Assembly (NCBI GenBank): GCA_914767715.1
Contig: OU612069.1
Location: forward strand, 22,689,387 to 22,753,386
Reading direction: 5' to 3'
Source of the DNA: Membranipora membranacea
Lineage: Eukaryota > Bryozoa > Gymnolaemata > Cheilostomatida > Membraniporidae
DNA: 64,000 nt
Numbering within the stretch: position 1 is the stretch's first letter; each line of letters begins with the position of its first letter. The notes under the pieces are model-generated. The model did not search any database and was not told the origin of the DNA. It saw only the letters and a list, made by a program, of their open reading frames with translations. Of the stretch, positions 1 to 10,814 are shown one piece after another. The position numbers and the translations under genes are program-made.

Positions 1-608
1 CGTTGGAGTTTATTGAAATCAACATTTATTGCAAAGCGTGATTGAGGGACTGCTTTCACATGGGTGGATTTTACTGTACACATAATAAGGAATGTGCCTA
101 TCGGAATCAGGGCATGTTGTATAAATGCAGTTTGTGAAATTCACGCCTCACAATAATAATTAAGATAGCAATGATTGAACTTATAAAGCAAAATTTCTGG
201 AGCCAAAACACTTCAATCCTGGATACAATTCTGCAAGAGTTTCATCGTGAGACACCAGGTAAGTGATTTAAATAATATACTTTTATTAATTTATCCTCGG
301 CAATATTTGTAAAGAGCACCAAATGATACTCCCTGTTCGAAAAATGGGTTTTAGTTCAGGTTTGCCAAATACTTGAGGATATTTCATCGAAAATTATGTT
401 GAGATTTTGTTTTCCTGTTGACGAAATTGAGTAGTAAGTGTATAATAAATTTCTGTATTGTGTTTCCTTGTGTCTGATATTTTAATTGTAATAGTGAATG
501 TGTGTGTCACAGAATGTTCAGCATACAAAGCAGCTGTCATGAAAATTATTCTTGACCGTGTATCAAAACTCTTACAGTTTTTTCACCATAGTTCTCGAGA
601 AATATTTT
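1..608. other. No gene recognised
   Basis: AT-rich sequence without a supported exon, RNA or clear repeat. It may contain the continuation of the LINE fragment that begins at 609, because the coding similarity simply decays at a stop there. Confidence 0.4.
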
Positions 609-1151
609 TTATACTTCGGGGTCATTAACTTTTTTGTAAAGTGTGTTTGGATCAAGCTCAGCAATTAAAATTTGGTTTGCTTGGTTGGACTTCCATGTGT
701 TTGGAAAAGCAATGGAGCTAATCACTGGAAAATGGTCAGCTATCATGTCAGTTTTAACTGTACATGACAATAGTTTATTACTGCTGTTGTTGACCAGAAT
801 ATGATCTAAAATACTGTCTTTCGTGCGGCCGCACCGTGTTGGCCACTCAATAATATTAAGGAAGCCATTTATGCTCATAATTCTCATATAGTCTAGGGTA
901 ATATTATCAGTTTCATTTGAAGGATTTAAGTCAAAATTAAGATCACCAACAACTATAGAGTTGATAGGTAGCGAAGGCAGCAGCGCCTCCCAGTCCACAA
1001 GGAAAGCTGCCGGCCCCACTGAAGGGGTGCGATAGACTGCCAGCACAGAGCAGACTGGACTGCCAGAACAAGTCATACGAACCACCATAGCCTCCGATCC
1101 AGACAACCGAACATCCGTCACACTAGCCTCAAACTCCTCTGATACATACAT
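609..1151 (-). mobile_element. LINE endonuclease fragment
   Basis: An open frame of 180 codons reads as the middle and C-terminal part of the apurinic-type endonuclease (EN) domain of a non-LTR retrotransposon ORF2. Visible EN landmarks are VVGDLNFDL (about residue 70, the GD-N motif), LDHILVN (about 117) and ADHFPV (about 138, equivalent to the catalytic SDH motif). In such elements EN nicks the target DNA to prime reverse transcription. No reverse transcriptase follows, so this is a dead fragment. A frame resembling the N-terminal start of the same domain lies on the same strand at 2607-2822, suggesting one insertion broken by later events. The clade is probably CR1/Rex1/Jockey, like the longer copy at 27.2-29.3 kb. 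Confidence 0.85.
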
Positions 1152-2200
1152 ACCAATTGGTCATAATAGCGATACACCTTAGACATCTCTACTCTGGGAG
1201 GAACAATTAGTCTCTAGGATCAGATTGGATATTGAGTATGATTTGAAACGGCTTGGAGGAACATTCGGAGACAGATTCGCTCTGTAAAGCTGTCATAACT
1301 AAGTAACACTGTGTTAAACTATAGGTACTGGTATGGTGAACGCCAAAACCATTCAAATTTCGAAATAATTTGCTGGGATGTCAATTCGGAGTTATTGGCA
1401 TAGCTGTCTTCTCTGTCACAGGACTGCGGTTGTATTCTTTTGAAAGGATATCATAATATTTCAATAGATAAATATTTTTATTGCTCACCGTATGTTTTTT
1501 GTATCTTTGTTTCTTTCCAAGAGTTGTAATCCATTACAATTTATGCAACCACGTATGAGTTTGTCTTGCTAATATTTTTTGGCCCAGCTTTGTATTTAAT
1601 ATAGTCCTCTGATTTTTAGTGATATATCATTTTGGTTAGTGTTAGAATTTGCATTTGACTACTTTGGCCTTTATATTTTTTGATTTATCATGGTTAGGCT
1701 TTTTATTGAGAATGTTTGGCACAATATATTTCCAAATTTCTACTCATATTTACAATATATGGCATGTATTATTGTTTATTTTTGCATAGTCGGAGGAGAA
1801 AACTCCTAGTTTTCTCAATTTAACCATTTTCGGAATCCACTGTGTATTTCTGACAAATTGAAAATCCCATGCGATTAGTAAATGACCCAGAGTATATGTG
1901 CTGTACATGAAAAGTGGCCACATACTATTATAAATATAATAACTATAGGCTACAAATATATACTTGAAAGTACCTGTATTGTTAGCAAATGCAGCTGTAA
2001 CTTTTTAGAATATGTACTGACGACCTACGCAAAAGAATATTATACTACTAACTGCCTCAAAAACAAAGGTTCAAACACAAAACATGCATACGCTGCTACC
2101 AATGCATTGTTATAATTCATCATCGTCATCACTTTCCTACTCACTGTCCATAGCGACACTGCGGTTGTTACAGTCATGGCAACCACAGAGGGCTGTGCAC
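1152..2200. other. No gene recognised
   Basis: AT-rich spacer between LINE pieces. Short frames here show no recognisable domain, and I see no tRNA or clear inverted repeat. Confidence 0.4.
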
Positions 2201-2239
2201 TTAATTCCTCCGTTCAAACCTTCGCTCTATCCCAGCATC

Positions 2240-2400
2240 AACCAAACAAGCTTAAATCCATCAAAGCTGAACTCCAACGCGAGATAAGACGTGCTAAACG
2301 AAGGTATGCAAGTAAAGTTGAACAATCATTAAAACCTGATAACTCTCGGCAATCATGGGATTAGCTCAAGTCAATACTTCAACTGAAAAAACCCAACTCT
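2240..2400 (+). mobile_element. LINE ORF2 linker fragment (inverted relative to neighbours)
   Basis: The plus-strand frame ending at 2364 contains LQREIRRAKRRYASKVEQS. It closely matches VQREIRHAKRQYASTVEQS in the EN-RT linker of the LINE at 28.8-29.05 kb. It lies in opposite orientation to the EN pieces at 609-1151 and 2607-2822, as in a rearranged or twin-primed copy. A stop follows within a few codons of the conserved block, so it is non-functional. Confidence 0.75.
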
Positions 2401-2606
2401 CAATGTCAGTCTCATCTACACTTGTGGTGATTTACATCATGATATATTGTCTCTGGGTGTCTGAATATACCATTGAGTAAACATCTCGTATATTTTAATA
2501 ATTTTCAACTGGAGACAGACATATAAAAAGACTGAGGACTTAAATGAATTTCAATGGAGGGACCATATTAGTACAACCCTTGGAAACAGCCTTGTTAAGT
2601 CACAGG

Positions 2607-2822
2607 CTACATTTCGTTTCCACTCCCTCTCTGTAACTCCCTGAGTTGAGCTAGCAGTACTTCAAACAAAGGCATTTTGCTGATTAAACTACGCATATTG
2701 ATGTGTAAAATTGGAAAGGATCTGGTGCTAAAATTTTTAATAACGGTATTCACAGATCCTTGGCTAAGATTTTGAACATGATTAAAAAAGTCAATGATTT
2801 GGTAATCGTTTGGCTTAGCCAT
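2607..2822 (-). mobile_element. LINE endonuclease N-terminal fragment
   Basis: The 71-codon frame includes FPILHINMRSLISKMPLFEVLL, resembling the usual start of a LINE EN domain (pattern LH-NIRSL-NK---L--LL). It is co-oriented with the EN fragment at 609-1151 and would precede it in an intact element. Truncated at both ends. Confidence 0.7.
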
Positions 2823-3112
2823 CCTGTTTTAGTGTTGTTACAGGATTGAGGATTGATTCTTTGGCATTGGGAGACATCATGAAGTTCAAATTATTCAAGG
2901 TCAAAAAAATGTTTAAAATTACTGCTTGGACCAACAACATGCAATTGTTGTGAAGATAAAACTCTGGAAATCATCATAGGGTGAATGACCATTATGATGG
3001 AAATATGGGCTCGTTGGGATTGCACCAAGAATGTTTCAGCGGTTGCCGTCGTCCTGAAATGAGATCGTGCTAAAAAGCTTTTGATAGACAGATAGATGGT
3101 AAGAGCTGAATC

Positions 3113-3666
3113 ACTAAATCATGGTCATTGTCATACATTTACCAATAAATCATGAGTTAAGCTGACAGGAGGACATAAATAGATAGTCCAGAGACAATCA
3201 AACTACGGATGTGTATCAATGTAGTGGACACAGCTGTGAATCGCTGACATTCACAGGAAATCCACAACCCTCATTGATGCTATAAAACCGGGCCCAGTTG
3301 TGAATCGCTGACATTCACAGGAAATCCACGACCCTCATTGATGCTATAATACTGGGCCCGGCTGTGAATTGCTGACAATCACAGGAAATCTACAACCCTC
3401 ATTAATGCTATAATACTGGGAACAGCTGTGATCGCTGACACTCACAGGCGATCAACAACCCTCATTAATGCTATAATACTGGGAACAGCTGTGATCGCTG
3501 ACACTGACAGGCGATCAACAGCCCTCATTAATGCTATAATACTGGGAACAGCTGTGATCGCTGACAATCACAGGTGATCAACAACCCTCATTAATGCTAT
3601 AATACTGGGAACAGCTGTGATCGCTGACAATCACAGGCGATCAACAACCCTCATTAATGCTATAAT
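3113..3666 (-). repeat. Lectin-cluster interspersed repeat, copy upstream of lectin 1
   Basis: Contains the complement of a recurrent core (TCCTCCTGTCAGCTTA on its own plus strand; here TAAGCTGACAGGAGGA at 3158-3173) and the stretch resembling GGACTATCTATTTATG. Related copies occur near 14.63-14.80, 19.1, 24.1-24.3, 27.05, 29.8 and 36.65 kb, mostly in or beside the lectin loci and segmental duplications. The minisatellite at 3231-3666 is an amplification of one part of this repeat. Confidence 0.65.
3231..3666 (+). repeat. Minisatellite, seven 63-64 bp units, upstream of lectin 1
   Basis: Seven head-to-tail units start at 3231, 3295, 3359, 3423, 3486, 3549 and 3612. Each begins CAGCTGTG (units 2 and 3 have one change), has a central imperfect hairpin (TGTGAAT...ATTCACA in units 1-2, TGTGAT...ATCACA in units 6-7) and ends near GCTATAATACTGGG. 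The paralogous lectin 3 promoter has a single unit at about 36769-36833. The array ends about 200 bp before the lectin 1 start codon. Confidence 0.95.
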
Positions 3667-3770
3667 AAAAGAACATTAATGATAAAATAATGGACTCTGT
3701 TGTTTCCCCACCATACACCTACCCTTGAGGGACCAGTAATGGTGATGTAACGCGTTAGGAGTTGACTGAT

Positions 3771-3780
3771 CATACATAAG
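3771..3780 (+). promoter_or_regulatory. Degenerate TATA-like site of lectin 1
   Basis: CATACATAAG lies 91-100 bp upstream of the start codon. It aligns with ATATATAAAGG of lectin 2 and ATATATAATT of lectin 3, followed by a conserved GAGGTGCAG block and a similar 5' UTR. Compared with its paralogues, lectin 1 has lost the consensus TATA. Confidence 0.5.
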
Positions 3781-3870
3781 TGAGGTGCAGAATCTATCTT
3801 GTCATTGCAGCTTTATCCTTGCAAGAGATTAGTAGTTTCTCTAGAAGCGCCTTGTCACTTAGCATTCACC

Positions 3871-5284
3871 ATGTTTGTTGTTGCTCTTACTGTTATAATG
3901 GCGGTGCAGCTTGCCCCAGTTTCAGGTAAAGTCTTTAACATCAGCAGAGGAATAAAAAATTGAGCTATCTTGATAATGATTTAATTTGATCATGATTTTA
4001 TCCACCCAAAATGAGATAATAACATTTCACCATTTTGGTCTTTGTTAACATATTTATTCAGATGATTTTGGTTAATCAGTATAACTTTTTGTTGATTGCC
4101 CCTTCTTTTCCATTGATCAAAAGAAAATACAGTGCAGATGCAGTTTGATATTGATATTTGGTACGAAAACAAACTAATAATGTGTTATTAGCAGTAATTT
4201 CTAGACGTTAAACTTGATGTGTTTGATTTCTTATAGCCTCCGGCTGTAAGGATCCCTTCAAGAAAGTAGGTGAATCCTGCCTGCTGTACAGTGTGGAAAA
4301 GCAGCATTTTGATCAGGCCAAAAAGGACTGTAAAGGTTACGGCGGCAAAATTGTGACACCAGAGACAGCAGAAAGAAGGAAGGACCTGAAGAAGTTTGTC
4401 AAAACCAACGGGGTAACAGGTATGTTGAATATACTAATTAATTATATGAATGAATACATTATACGTAACTTTCCAATGAATTGCTTATAAGGAGGCCAAT
4501 CAGAGCCAATGTATTTTCTAACTCAGCATCTAAACATATTTTGAATGCTCTTTTTTTTTAATATGAACTTCTTTATCTTCCATCCAAAACATAACCAGTT
4601 AAGTTAGAACTTAGGCATTTAGCGGGGAACATGGACCTTGATTGTAATGTATGATTACCACTATGAATTCATTTAATTTCAAACCTGCTTTCTTTGTGCA
4701 TATTGGTCTTTAGGCTGTGATCCAAGCATTATTTATTATTTTCAATTGATCAATACACCAAACATAATTTTCAAATATGTTGGCAGTTAGCAAATCATTG
4801 GGTACTTCATTTCAAATGATTGCTCTAGATATAGATTTTTGGCGCGCACTATTATTTCAAATGCAGTGACTTTGTGCGTTCAACCCAAGCTGATATTACT
4901 TGATGCACAGCATCACACAATGAACCTTTAATGCATTGCGAGGAAACTCTGTTTGGCCTTATCCTCAACCTTGCTGTATGTGTGATTGCTTACAAGTGGT
5001 TAAATATATACTACAATGTTTGTTCTTTCGTTATTCCAGGTGATGAATTTGAATACATTGGTGGTAAGGAGAAACATAATATATTCAAATGGCAAGGATT
5101 CAGTACAGAAGCATTCTTTGACAGAGACGATCCACATGCCTTCGCTGATATCAAATCTTCATTTAGAAGTGGTGAACCAGACAACACCAACGGGAATGAG
5201 CAGTGTGTATGTGTGAAGCAAGACGGATTATGGAATGATTGTAAATGTTCTGCTAGGAGGTATTTCATCTGTGAGAAGAGATAA
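3871..5284 (+). CDS. C-type lectin-like secreted protein, gene 1
   Basis: Three coding exons at 3871-3925, 4237-4419 and 5040-5284, all junctions phase 1 with GT-AG introns, encode 160 residues. The first 18 or so residues (MFVVALTVIMAVQLAPVS) form a signal peptide, so the product should be secreted. The rest is one C-type lectin domain: CLLY near the start, DQAKKDCKGYGGKIVTP (helix region), then EPDN, the calcium-site WND and the C-terminal FICE. The sugar-binding tripeptide is EPD, between the mannose-type EPN and galactose-type QPD, so specificity is uncertain. Besides canonical cysteines there is an extra pair (CVCV and CKC), perhaps an additional disulphide. A polyadenylation signal lies 123 bp after the stop. 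Gene 3 is a close paralogue; gene 2 is inverted and more diverged. Likely role is recognition of glycans on microbes or self surfaces, by inference from the family. Confidence 0.93.
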
Positions 5285-5406
5285 GCCACTGGTACCAACT
5301 ACCGACCAACAAACCAACCAATGCTGAATAATATCATGTTTTGATCATTAACCATGCAAGATATTGTGACTAATGTTGCTTTTATTCTTGTATTGATTTG
5401 AATAGC

Positions 5407-5412
5407 AATAAA
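5407..5412 (+). terminator. Polyadenylation signal of lectin 1
   Basis: AATAAA lies 123 bp downstream of the stop codon and is conserved at the same place in lectin 3 (38567-38572). Confidence 0.7.
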
Positions 5413-5418
5413 TGATAA

Positions 5419-6058
5419 TTAAAGTGCCTCAACCGGTATATAAGGGCCAGTCAATGTAAATCGATCACCCAGCCATATCAAATTCAAATGGGGTTAGCAG
5501 CATTCAAATTCCTCCTGCTTTTTCGGAAATAAGAGGAGAAGCAGTGAATTATTTTTAATGGGAATCAGACAAGCTGATGCGGAATTGTGTGATACACATG
5601 CCCAATAAATTTTCATTCCAATAATGGCATTGGAAAGTGGTGGAAATATGACTGACGTCATACGAAATTGCCCAGTTCCGATAATTTCAAATCATCCGCT
5701 TCAAAATATACGAGCTCTTATTGGTCAATTTTGACATTATGATTTATGGTTTTAGAGGTTGCCTAGATACCGTTGTCAAGATTGAAATTGACCGTTGTAA
5801 TTAAACCCTAAAATCCCAAGTGTGATGAGCCAACACAACACTAGCTATATCAGAGCTTCTATTCAACTTTATTTATGGGTGTCTGCGAATCACAATTTCT
5901 TATATAACACACTTGACCACTTGAGAATGCAACGTGGACTGGCTGTTAGAGGCGGAGACCAAGGCCATTCTCCGCCTCTAATTACATTGATCAGCCAATG
6001 GTCTTGCCTGTCACTTCACATGATTAATCCCCGTGCACCCCCTTCGATTCCTACCTCT
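5419..6058 (+). mobile_element. About 640 bp insertion absent from lectin 3 locus
   Basis: The 3' flanks of lectins 1 and 3 align up to AATGATAAT and resume at AAGTACTCAGCACAG, but lectin 1 has this additional segment. It is flanked by TTAAAG and TTTAAG and contains a hairpin with 13-bp arms (TTAGAGGCGGAGA and its complement, about 5947-5981). There are no clear terminal inverted repeats and no ORF with a recognised domain, so the class is unknown. It is either an insertion here or a precise loss from the other copy. Confidence 0.6.
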
Positions 6059-6324
6059 TTAAGTACTCAGCACAGAAAAATAGAATTAGATACTGTTAAT
6101 TGTGTCTGTTATTGGATGACATATAATTATTGCAGACTCTCAATAACATAAAGAACTCATTGCTTCCTCACAAAAAGATTCACTTTCATTAATACTCTGT
6201 GAAAGCATGTGATACAGTGTGAGAAACCTTGATGTTTGTTTGTTTCTTTTAATTTCGGCATCAGTATGGGCCTACGGACTGTATCCTAATGAGCATTTAA
6301 AATCTTTCCTGACACCACCGTCAT

Positions 6325-6397
6325 CCGCCAGGAATTGAACATGGGACCTCGCGAATGAATGAATGAGTGAATGCCTTATCCATTGCACCACGGCCAC
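6325..6397 (-). mobile_element. tRNA-derived SINE head
   Basis: On the minus strand the sequence has a tRNA-like A box (TGGTGCAATGGATAAGGC) and B box (TGTTCAATTCC) with spacing as in a tRNA, most like tRNA-Arg. The central arm is replaced by a CATT-rich stretch and the acceptor stem is not formed, so it is a SINE head and not a working tRNA. The same insertion is present in the paralogous block at 38854-38921, so it predates that duplication. Confidence 0.65.
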
Positions 6398-7082
6398 ACA
6401 CTTAATTGTTTCCTCACATAGTCAGATCATATCCTCTTGTTTGACAAATTAGGCCTATATCCCCCATCAGTTCCCATTCATCCTGGGCAGCTCAGCGCAC
6501 TTTTCAACCTGATCAAAACCTAGATCAAGCATGATCCAATTTGCCTGTATATAGATTTTGAGCCGTCGGCATAAGGGATCATGAACTTTTGTCCTACTTG
6601 TTGGAGTTATCCCATGCCATGTGGACAGTTGGTGGACACTTGATTTTTTTTTGCATTGCAGCATTTGAATGGTATCTTATTATATCGAACTTTGTATGAG
6701 GATTTCAAATTTGGAATTTGTTTTGGAAAAATTTGCCATAGGAGCTGAGAAATTTTAGAAAATGTCCACAACTTCATCAAGCTATAACTATATAGAGTTT
6801 TGGATTGTCTCCCTTGATCGACCAAGCAGTCTGTTTACTTTCGATACAAAGATCACATGCAAGATTCCAAATCAGTTATGAGCAGCAGGATGCAATTTGT
6901 AAAAATAATCATTTGAATATGGATTGATACCACCAAGGGAATGCCGCAAATAAAATGAGACACATTTATTTGTCGAATTCTAACGTTTTTTACTTTGGCA
7001 ATTTACTGATGACATTCATACTTTTTCGCAATTTGCCTATGCCTATGCCCGCAATATGGGTGCAACTTGGTTGTCTTTAGTC

Positions 7083-7313
7083 ATCGCTTCTCGGCCTATT
7101 GGCTAAGATCAAAATGTCATGGCTAATGGCTGATCAGTGCCTGTTTCAGTTTCTGGCAGCTTGCTGCACACTCACGATTAGGAGGTCCACCATGGCCTCA
7201 TCTCTAGGATGCATTCTAGCTTGCTAAGATGTATCACACTCTCAGTATGAGGACTCCGGGCATCTTGCGTCCCTCTTTAGGGGCAGCCCACCCTCTGTTT
7301 TGTCATAAACAGG
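7083..7313 (+). mobile_element. U2-snRNA-headed retroposon, copy 1
   Basis: The element starts at the exact 5' end of spliceosomal U2 snRNA (ATCGCTTCTCGG...) and follows its stem-loop I for 30 nt with one mismatch. It then diverges into a roughly 200 bp tail shared by all five copies, ending in a CTGTTT...AAACAG hairpin. GCAATTTGCCTATG occurs just after the element and again about 55 bp upstream, so the flanking duplication encloses some 40 bp of extra sequence before the U2-like start. Confidence 0.75.
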
Positions 7314-7725
7314 GCAATTTGCCTATGGAACTTAAGTAAATGCCTGAAGTCTGGTGAGGGGGGTCATATTATCAGGGACTGCACATATAAATAATTCAAG
7401 GTAAGCCTAATTATGACTAAAAATCAAGCTGAAAACGCACCACGGTTGGTCCCAATGATTGCGGCATACAATATACCACAATCATTAAATCATTATTATA
7501 TCTGTCCCCTGAAAATCCTTTTCAGAAGCATCGGATCTGATCATTAGCAATGGAATTTTCTGACATTCCTGATAAAGATTTGTTTCAATCATTATGATAG
7601 CGTTCAACTTTACAGTCTTTCTGATGTTTCAATTTAAAAAAAGTTTAAAAATTGCAAATTAAACGAGTAAGATAACTACAAACCAGAAATTAGCTCTATA
7701 TTTTTAGCTTGGTTTATGAAACCAA

Positions 7726-7841
7726 GTCAGGATGGCCGAGTGGTCTAAGGCGCCAGACTCAAGGCAAAGCCTTTCACTGTATCAGTGAATCAGTGTTCTG
7801 GTCCACGAATGTGGGCGTGGGTTCAAATCCCACTTCTGACA
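7726..7841 (+). tRNA. tRNA-Leu(CAA) with intron
   Basis: Complete cloverleaf: acceptor GTCAGGA pairs with TTCTGAC (two G-T/A-T end variants tolerated), D arm GCCGAGTGGTCTAAGGC, anticodon stem CCAGA/TCTGG, loop CTCAAG+T with anticodon CAA, long variable arm, T arm GTGGGTTCAAATCCCAC and discriminator A. A 32-nt intron (7764-7795) sits one base 3' of the anticodon, the canonical place, and contains a 7-bp hairpin TTCACTG-TAT-CAGTGAA. A and B boxes for RNA polymerase III are intact, but no run of four T follows closely. It decodes the UUG leucine codon. Confidence 0.93.
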
Positions 7842-8097
7842 AATATTTCGCAATTTAAAAACAGACACAAGGCCTTACGGAGTAACAGGCACGTATACTT
7901 TGCCAATGGATTATTGGGGGTTATTGGCGAAGTATACATGCTTGGAACCAATCTGACTGAAACATAGCTCAGGCAGAAAAAAGTGGTCTGCAATTTGATT
8001 GTTTTGTATATGAGCGGTGCACTTTCACTCAGACATTTGATCATGGCTTAGCTTATAAATTTACCTTGAACTATCGTTACTGTCACCCTTCTCAGAA

Positions 8098-8695
8098 CTG
8101 CAGAAACTTACATAGACAAAAACCAGTCATACTTTAAAGTCTGACAGAACAAGTATTTTTGTCCAAGTATCATAATATATTTTGAATTTTCATGCAGGCT
8201 TAAGATTTCCTTTTTTATAATACATCTGATCCTCCAAAACTCAGCTGGACTTGCTTATCGATCGATAGGAATAATTTAGTTACACTAAAACGCACAAAAC
8301 CTTTGATTCCCTCAAAAAACTGAGATTGATTTCCAATCGCTCAATCAAAGGAATTCAATAAAGCCTTTTAGTTGGAGATTACGCTTTCACAATTTCAAGG
8401 ATATTAAATGGGGTATGATCCCGGGTCTGAGTAAAGTGGATGGCGCCATTTGTTGTGCATCTATGCTTCCATCAAAGGGTCTGCATGTATGTATGCTGTA
8501 TCTGTCTTAGAGCAATAGAAAACCATCGGTTAGTACGGATTAATAAATTTTGAGTAAATGTGGCCTCAGTATGATTTATGTTGGTTGAGGACCTTTAATA
8601 ATTTTCATAAGATTTCGGCTATTGCAGCATTGATATATTTTATGATTCAAGCGACGGCATCGGATGAGTTGATTAGAGTTGATGCTTGACATTTA
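8098..8695 (+). repeat. Dispersed repeat, copy at 8 kb
   Basis: The part at 8510-8695 is co-linear with 21697-21890 (plus). The part at about 8098-8465 matches the complement of 21180-21540, including GTGGATGGCGCCAT. The two copies therefore differ by inversion of one block. No coding potential recognised. Confidence 0.65.
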
Positions 8696-8699
8696 TTAA

Positions 8700-9267
8700 C
8701 ATCTTGATATCAATTCACTCAAAATCTAATACTTTTAGGGCGAAGCCATTTTTGAGTAACCCAAAAACAGATGATGGCAAAGTTCAGCTTACGAGATAAA
8801 CATCTTCCTTCCCGGAAACTACACACTACAAAGTGTAAAAATAGCAAGAAGATTTCGTATTCTTGAAATTGAAATTGTCAGAAATGAGCACTGAATGTCA
8901 TCAGCTAGGTTAAAATAGGATGCACAGGACTAAAACACCAATATCAAAATATGATTAGTAGAAACCAAAATCATTTTTGGGGCTTTTGACCACGTACATG
9001 AAAAAACTGCAGTTGGGTTTTTTCTTTTTCTTGTTATATTGGAACATTTTGACACTTTTTGCTTTGAAAACATCGTCCTGTCCGATAAAAAATATGCATA
9101 AAAGTTCCTTTGAGGAAAAAATAGTGTGTTCAGAGTGGAGATTATTTTTGTTTCTTCTACACATTGATGCTCTTTATTGGATATTTACAGGCAATATTTG
9201 CCTGGTACACTTAGATGAGGTTTTACTGACCAATTAATATGAAATGTTACGCACGCACGGAATCTCA
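8700..9267. other. No gene recognised
   Basis: AT-rich flank of the inverted duplication. Small frames on both strands have no recognisable domain or splice support. Confidence 0.4.
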
Positions 9268-10354
9268 ACTTAAACTGATTGTTCACTTTTGGACCGTCAG
9301 AACTTTGCTAATTACCCAAAAAGTTTCTGTCTGCTGGGTCAATTCAGGTGAGCATCCCTTCAATAAAGCTTCAACATATTAAAAAATCCAATAATAACAA
9401 GACTTATCTGTCCAGAGGCAAAGAGAGAGCAATCTTCAAAAGGGGTTATTTTGTCACTCTTTTGTTGAGTCGCCTCCTCTTTTGACACTCTTTTGCCACA
9501 ATTCCACTTTTTTGTTATGCACTTTTGCACCTTTTCATTGTTTTTCTCTTTCTATATTATTGTACAAAACTTCTCCTGTCAAATCAAAATACTGAACAAG
9601 TTTATTTCTGCATGCTGCTGTTAAATTACTCTAAACTGTTCCTATACTTCTGCAATAACATGATCAATATACAATGGCAAACTGTAGGCCAACTCCTTAT
9701 GCCTTTGCACCAACAAAGGATGGGAGAAAGCTTCCATGGGAACTAGGAAGACCTGGTGAAATGAACATTCCTACAGTGCCAAGTGATAGTGATTCGCATA
9801 GCCACAGTGCTCAGTCCTCTGCAAGTCCCACTCCCCAGAGACCAGCTAGGTTTGAACAATGGTTAGCCCAACAAGAATTTGAGGAGCCAGTTGTACCAGC
9901 CCCAGCAGATGATGAAGCACCACCATCACCACCACCCCCACAAAGGAGGAGACGCCAGCAGTGTACTTGTGGTGAATGCCCAGCAGAGATGCCAACCAGA
10001 ATCGAGATGAAGTGTTGCATGGAAGAGGATTTAACTGCTACACACAATGAGGGTGACGCTGTCCACACTACACCACCCAACCCTATGCTACGGGTAAGTA
10101 TATGAATGAACTATACTCATACCTAACATGTAAATGCTATGAAATTCCCACTCTGAGCTTCATAATGTCTGTTTTAGGAGTGAAAAATGTTTACATGTCA
10201 GCTACACAACATATGATATCCCACAATGCATTGTCAACGATAACATATGATCTGAACTCTATGCTGAAACATTTTACTTGAGCTTTGCAACAAAATGATA
10301 ATAATAATATATTGAACTTGTTGTTTTTGTTGTTTCCAGGATCGTGGAGCTCGT
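9268..10354 (+). repeat. Left arm of large inverted duplication
   Basis: From TTAAACTGATTGTTCAC to GGATCGTGGAGCTCGT this arm matches the complement of 14492-11301, apart from a 2.1 kb insertion in the right arm. The spacer between the arms is 10355-11300. The arm carries the P2X7-like exon and flanking splice-like sites. Confidence 0.9.
9674..10093 (+). CDS. P2X7-like cysteine-domain protein, N-terminal exon (partial)
   Basis: An ATG-initiated frame of 140 codons ends at a good splice donor (CGG|GTAAGT). Residues 1-60 are polar, followed by FEQWL and a Pro-rich, Arg-rich linker (about 72-94). Residues 97-118 carry CTCGECPAEMPT and KCC-MEED. This C-x-C-G-x-C-x-x-MPT...CC spacing resembles the cysteine-rich cytosolic domain of P2X7 receptors, which occurs in many invertebrate P2X7-like proteins without the channel. 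The remaining domain would lie in later exons; the acceptor at about 10339 (TTTCCAG) is shared by both arms but the downstream frame is short or ambiguous. A donor-like CAG|GTGAGC at 9345-9352 may mark a 5' UTR exon. Whether this is a host gene or cargo of a repeated element is open. Confidence 0.6.
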
Positions 10355-10446
10355 CTCAGTAAATATGTCGAAAACCTGATTTTGATACCGCTGTAAAGGA
10401 TTATTTGAAGTATAGGAGATTTTAGGAACAATTATACTCTAGACAT

Positions 10447-10814
10447 TGTTTCATATATAGCTGTGTATCATGTGTGCTTTTAAAATACTAAAACATTTCG
10501 TTTCATGATTGTCATGAAGTTTTACTCATTCACAGACTAATAGGCGATTATATCTTTCTTATAATATAAGTCTAAGCGTGTTCCAAGAATTGTGTTGGCG
10601 TACAAGTATAGTTGACTGTAGTCATTCTGAATCTTATTACTGGATAGCTGAAATTATTATTTCATATATAGCTGTGTATGTATAGCCATGTATTGGCATG
10701 ATTCTAATGTATTACTTAGTGTACATAGAATAGTAACAAAAAATATAAAATTAATGTTTCATATATAGCTGTGTATCATGTGTGCTTTTAAAATACTAAA
10801 ACATTTCGTTTCAT
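10447..10814 (+). repeat. Direct 60-bp repeats
   Basis: 10447-10506 and 10755-10814 are essentially identical over 60 bp (beginning TGTTTCATATATAGCTGTG), with a partial third copy near 10658. They lie in the spacer between the inverted arms. No gene is seen in the spacer 10355-11300. Confidence 0.85.

Noticed and set aside
2240-2822. Twin-priming inversion of a single LINE insertion
   Set aside because: Orientation fits, but no 3' tail or target duplication can be found to prove that one event produced all pieces.
3231-3666. Regularly spaced repeats resembling a CRISPR array
   Set aside because: Whole 63-64 bp units are repeated with no unique spacers, in animal DNA with introns; it is a minisatellite.
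7083-7313. A functional U2 snRNA gene
   Set aside because: Only the first 30 nt match U2; the branch-point recognition region, Sm site and 3' stem-loops are absent, and flanking duplications indicate retroposition.
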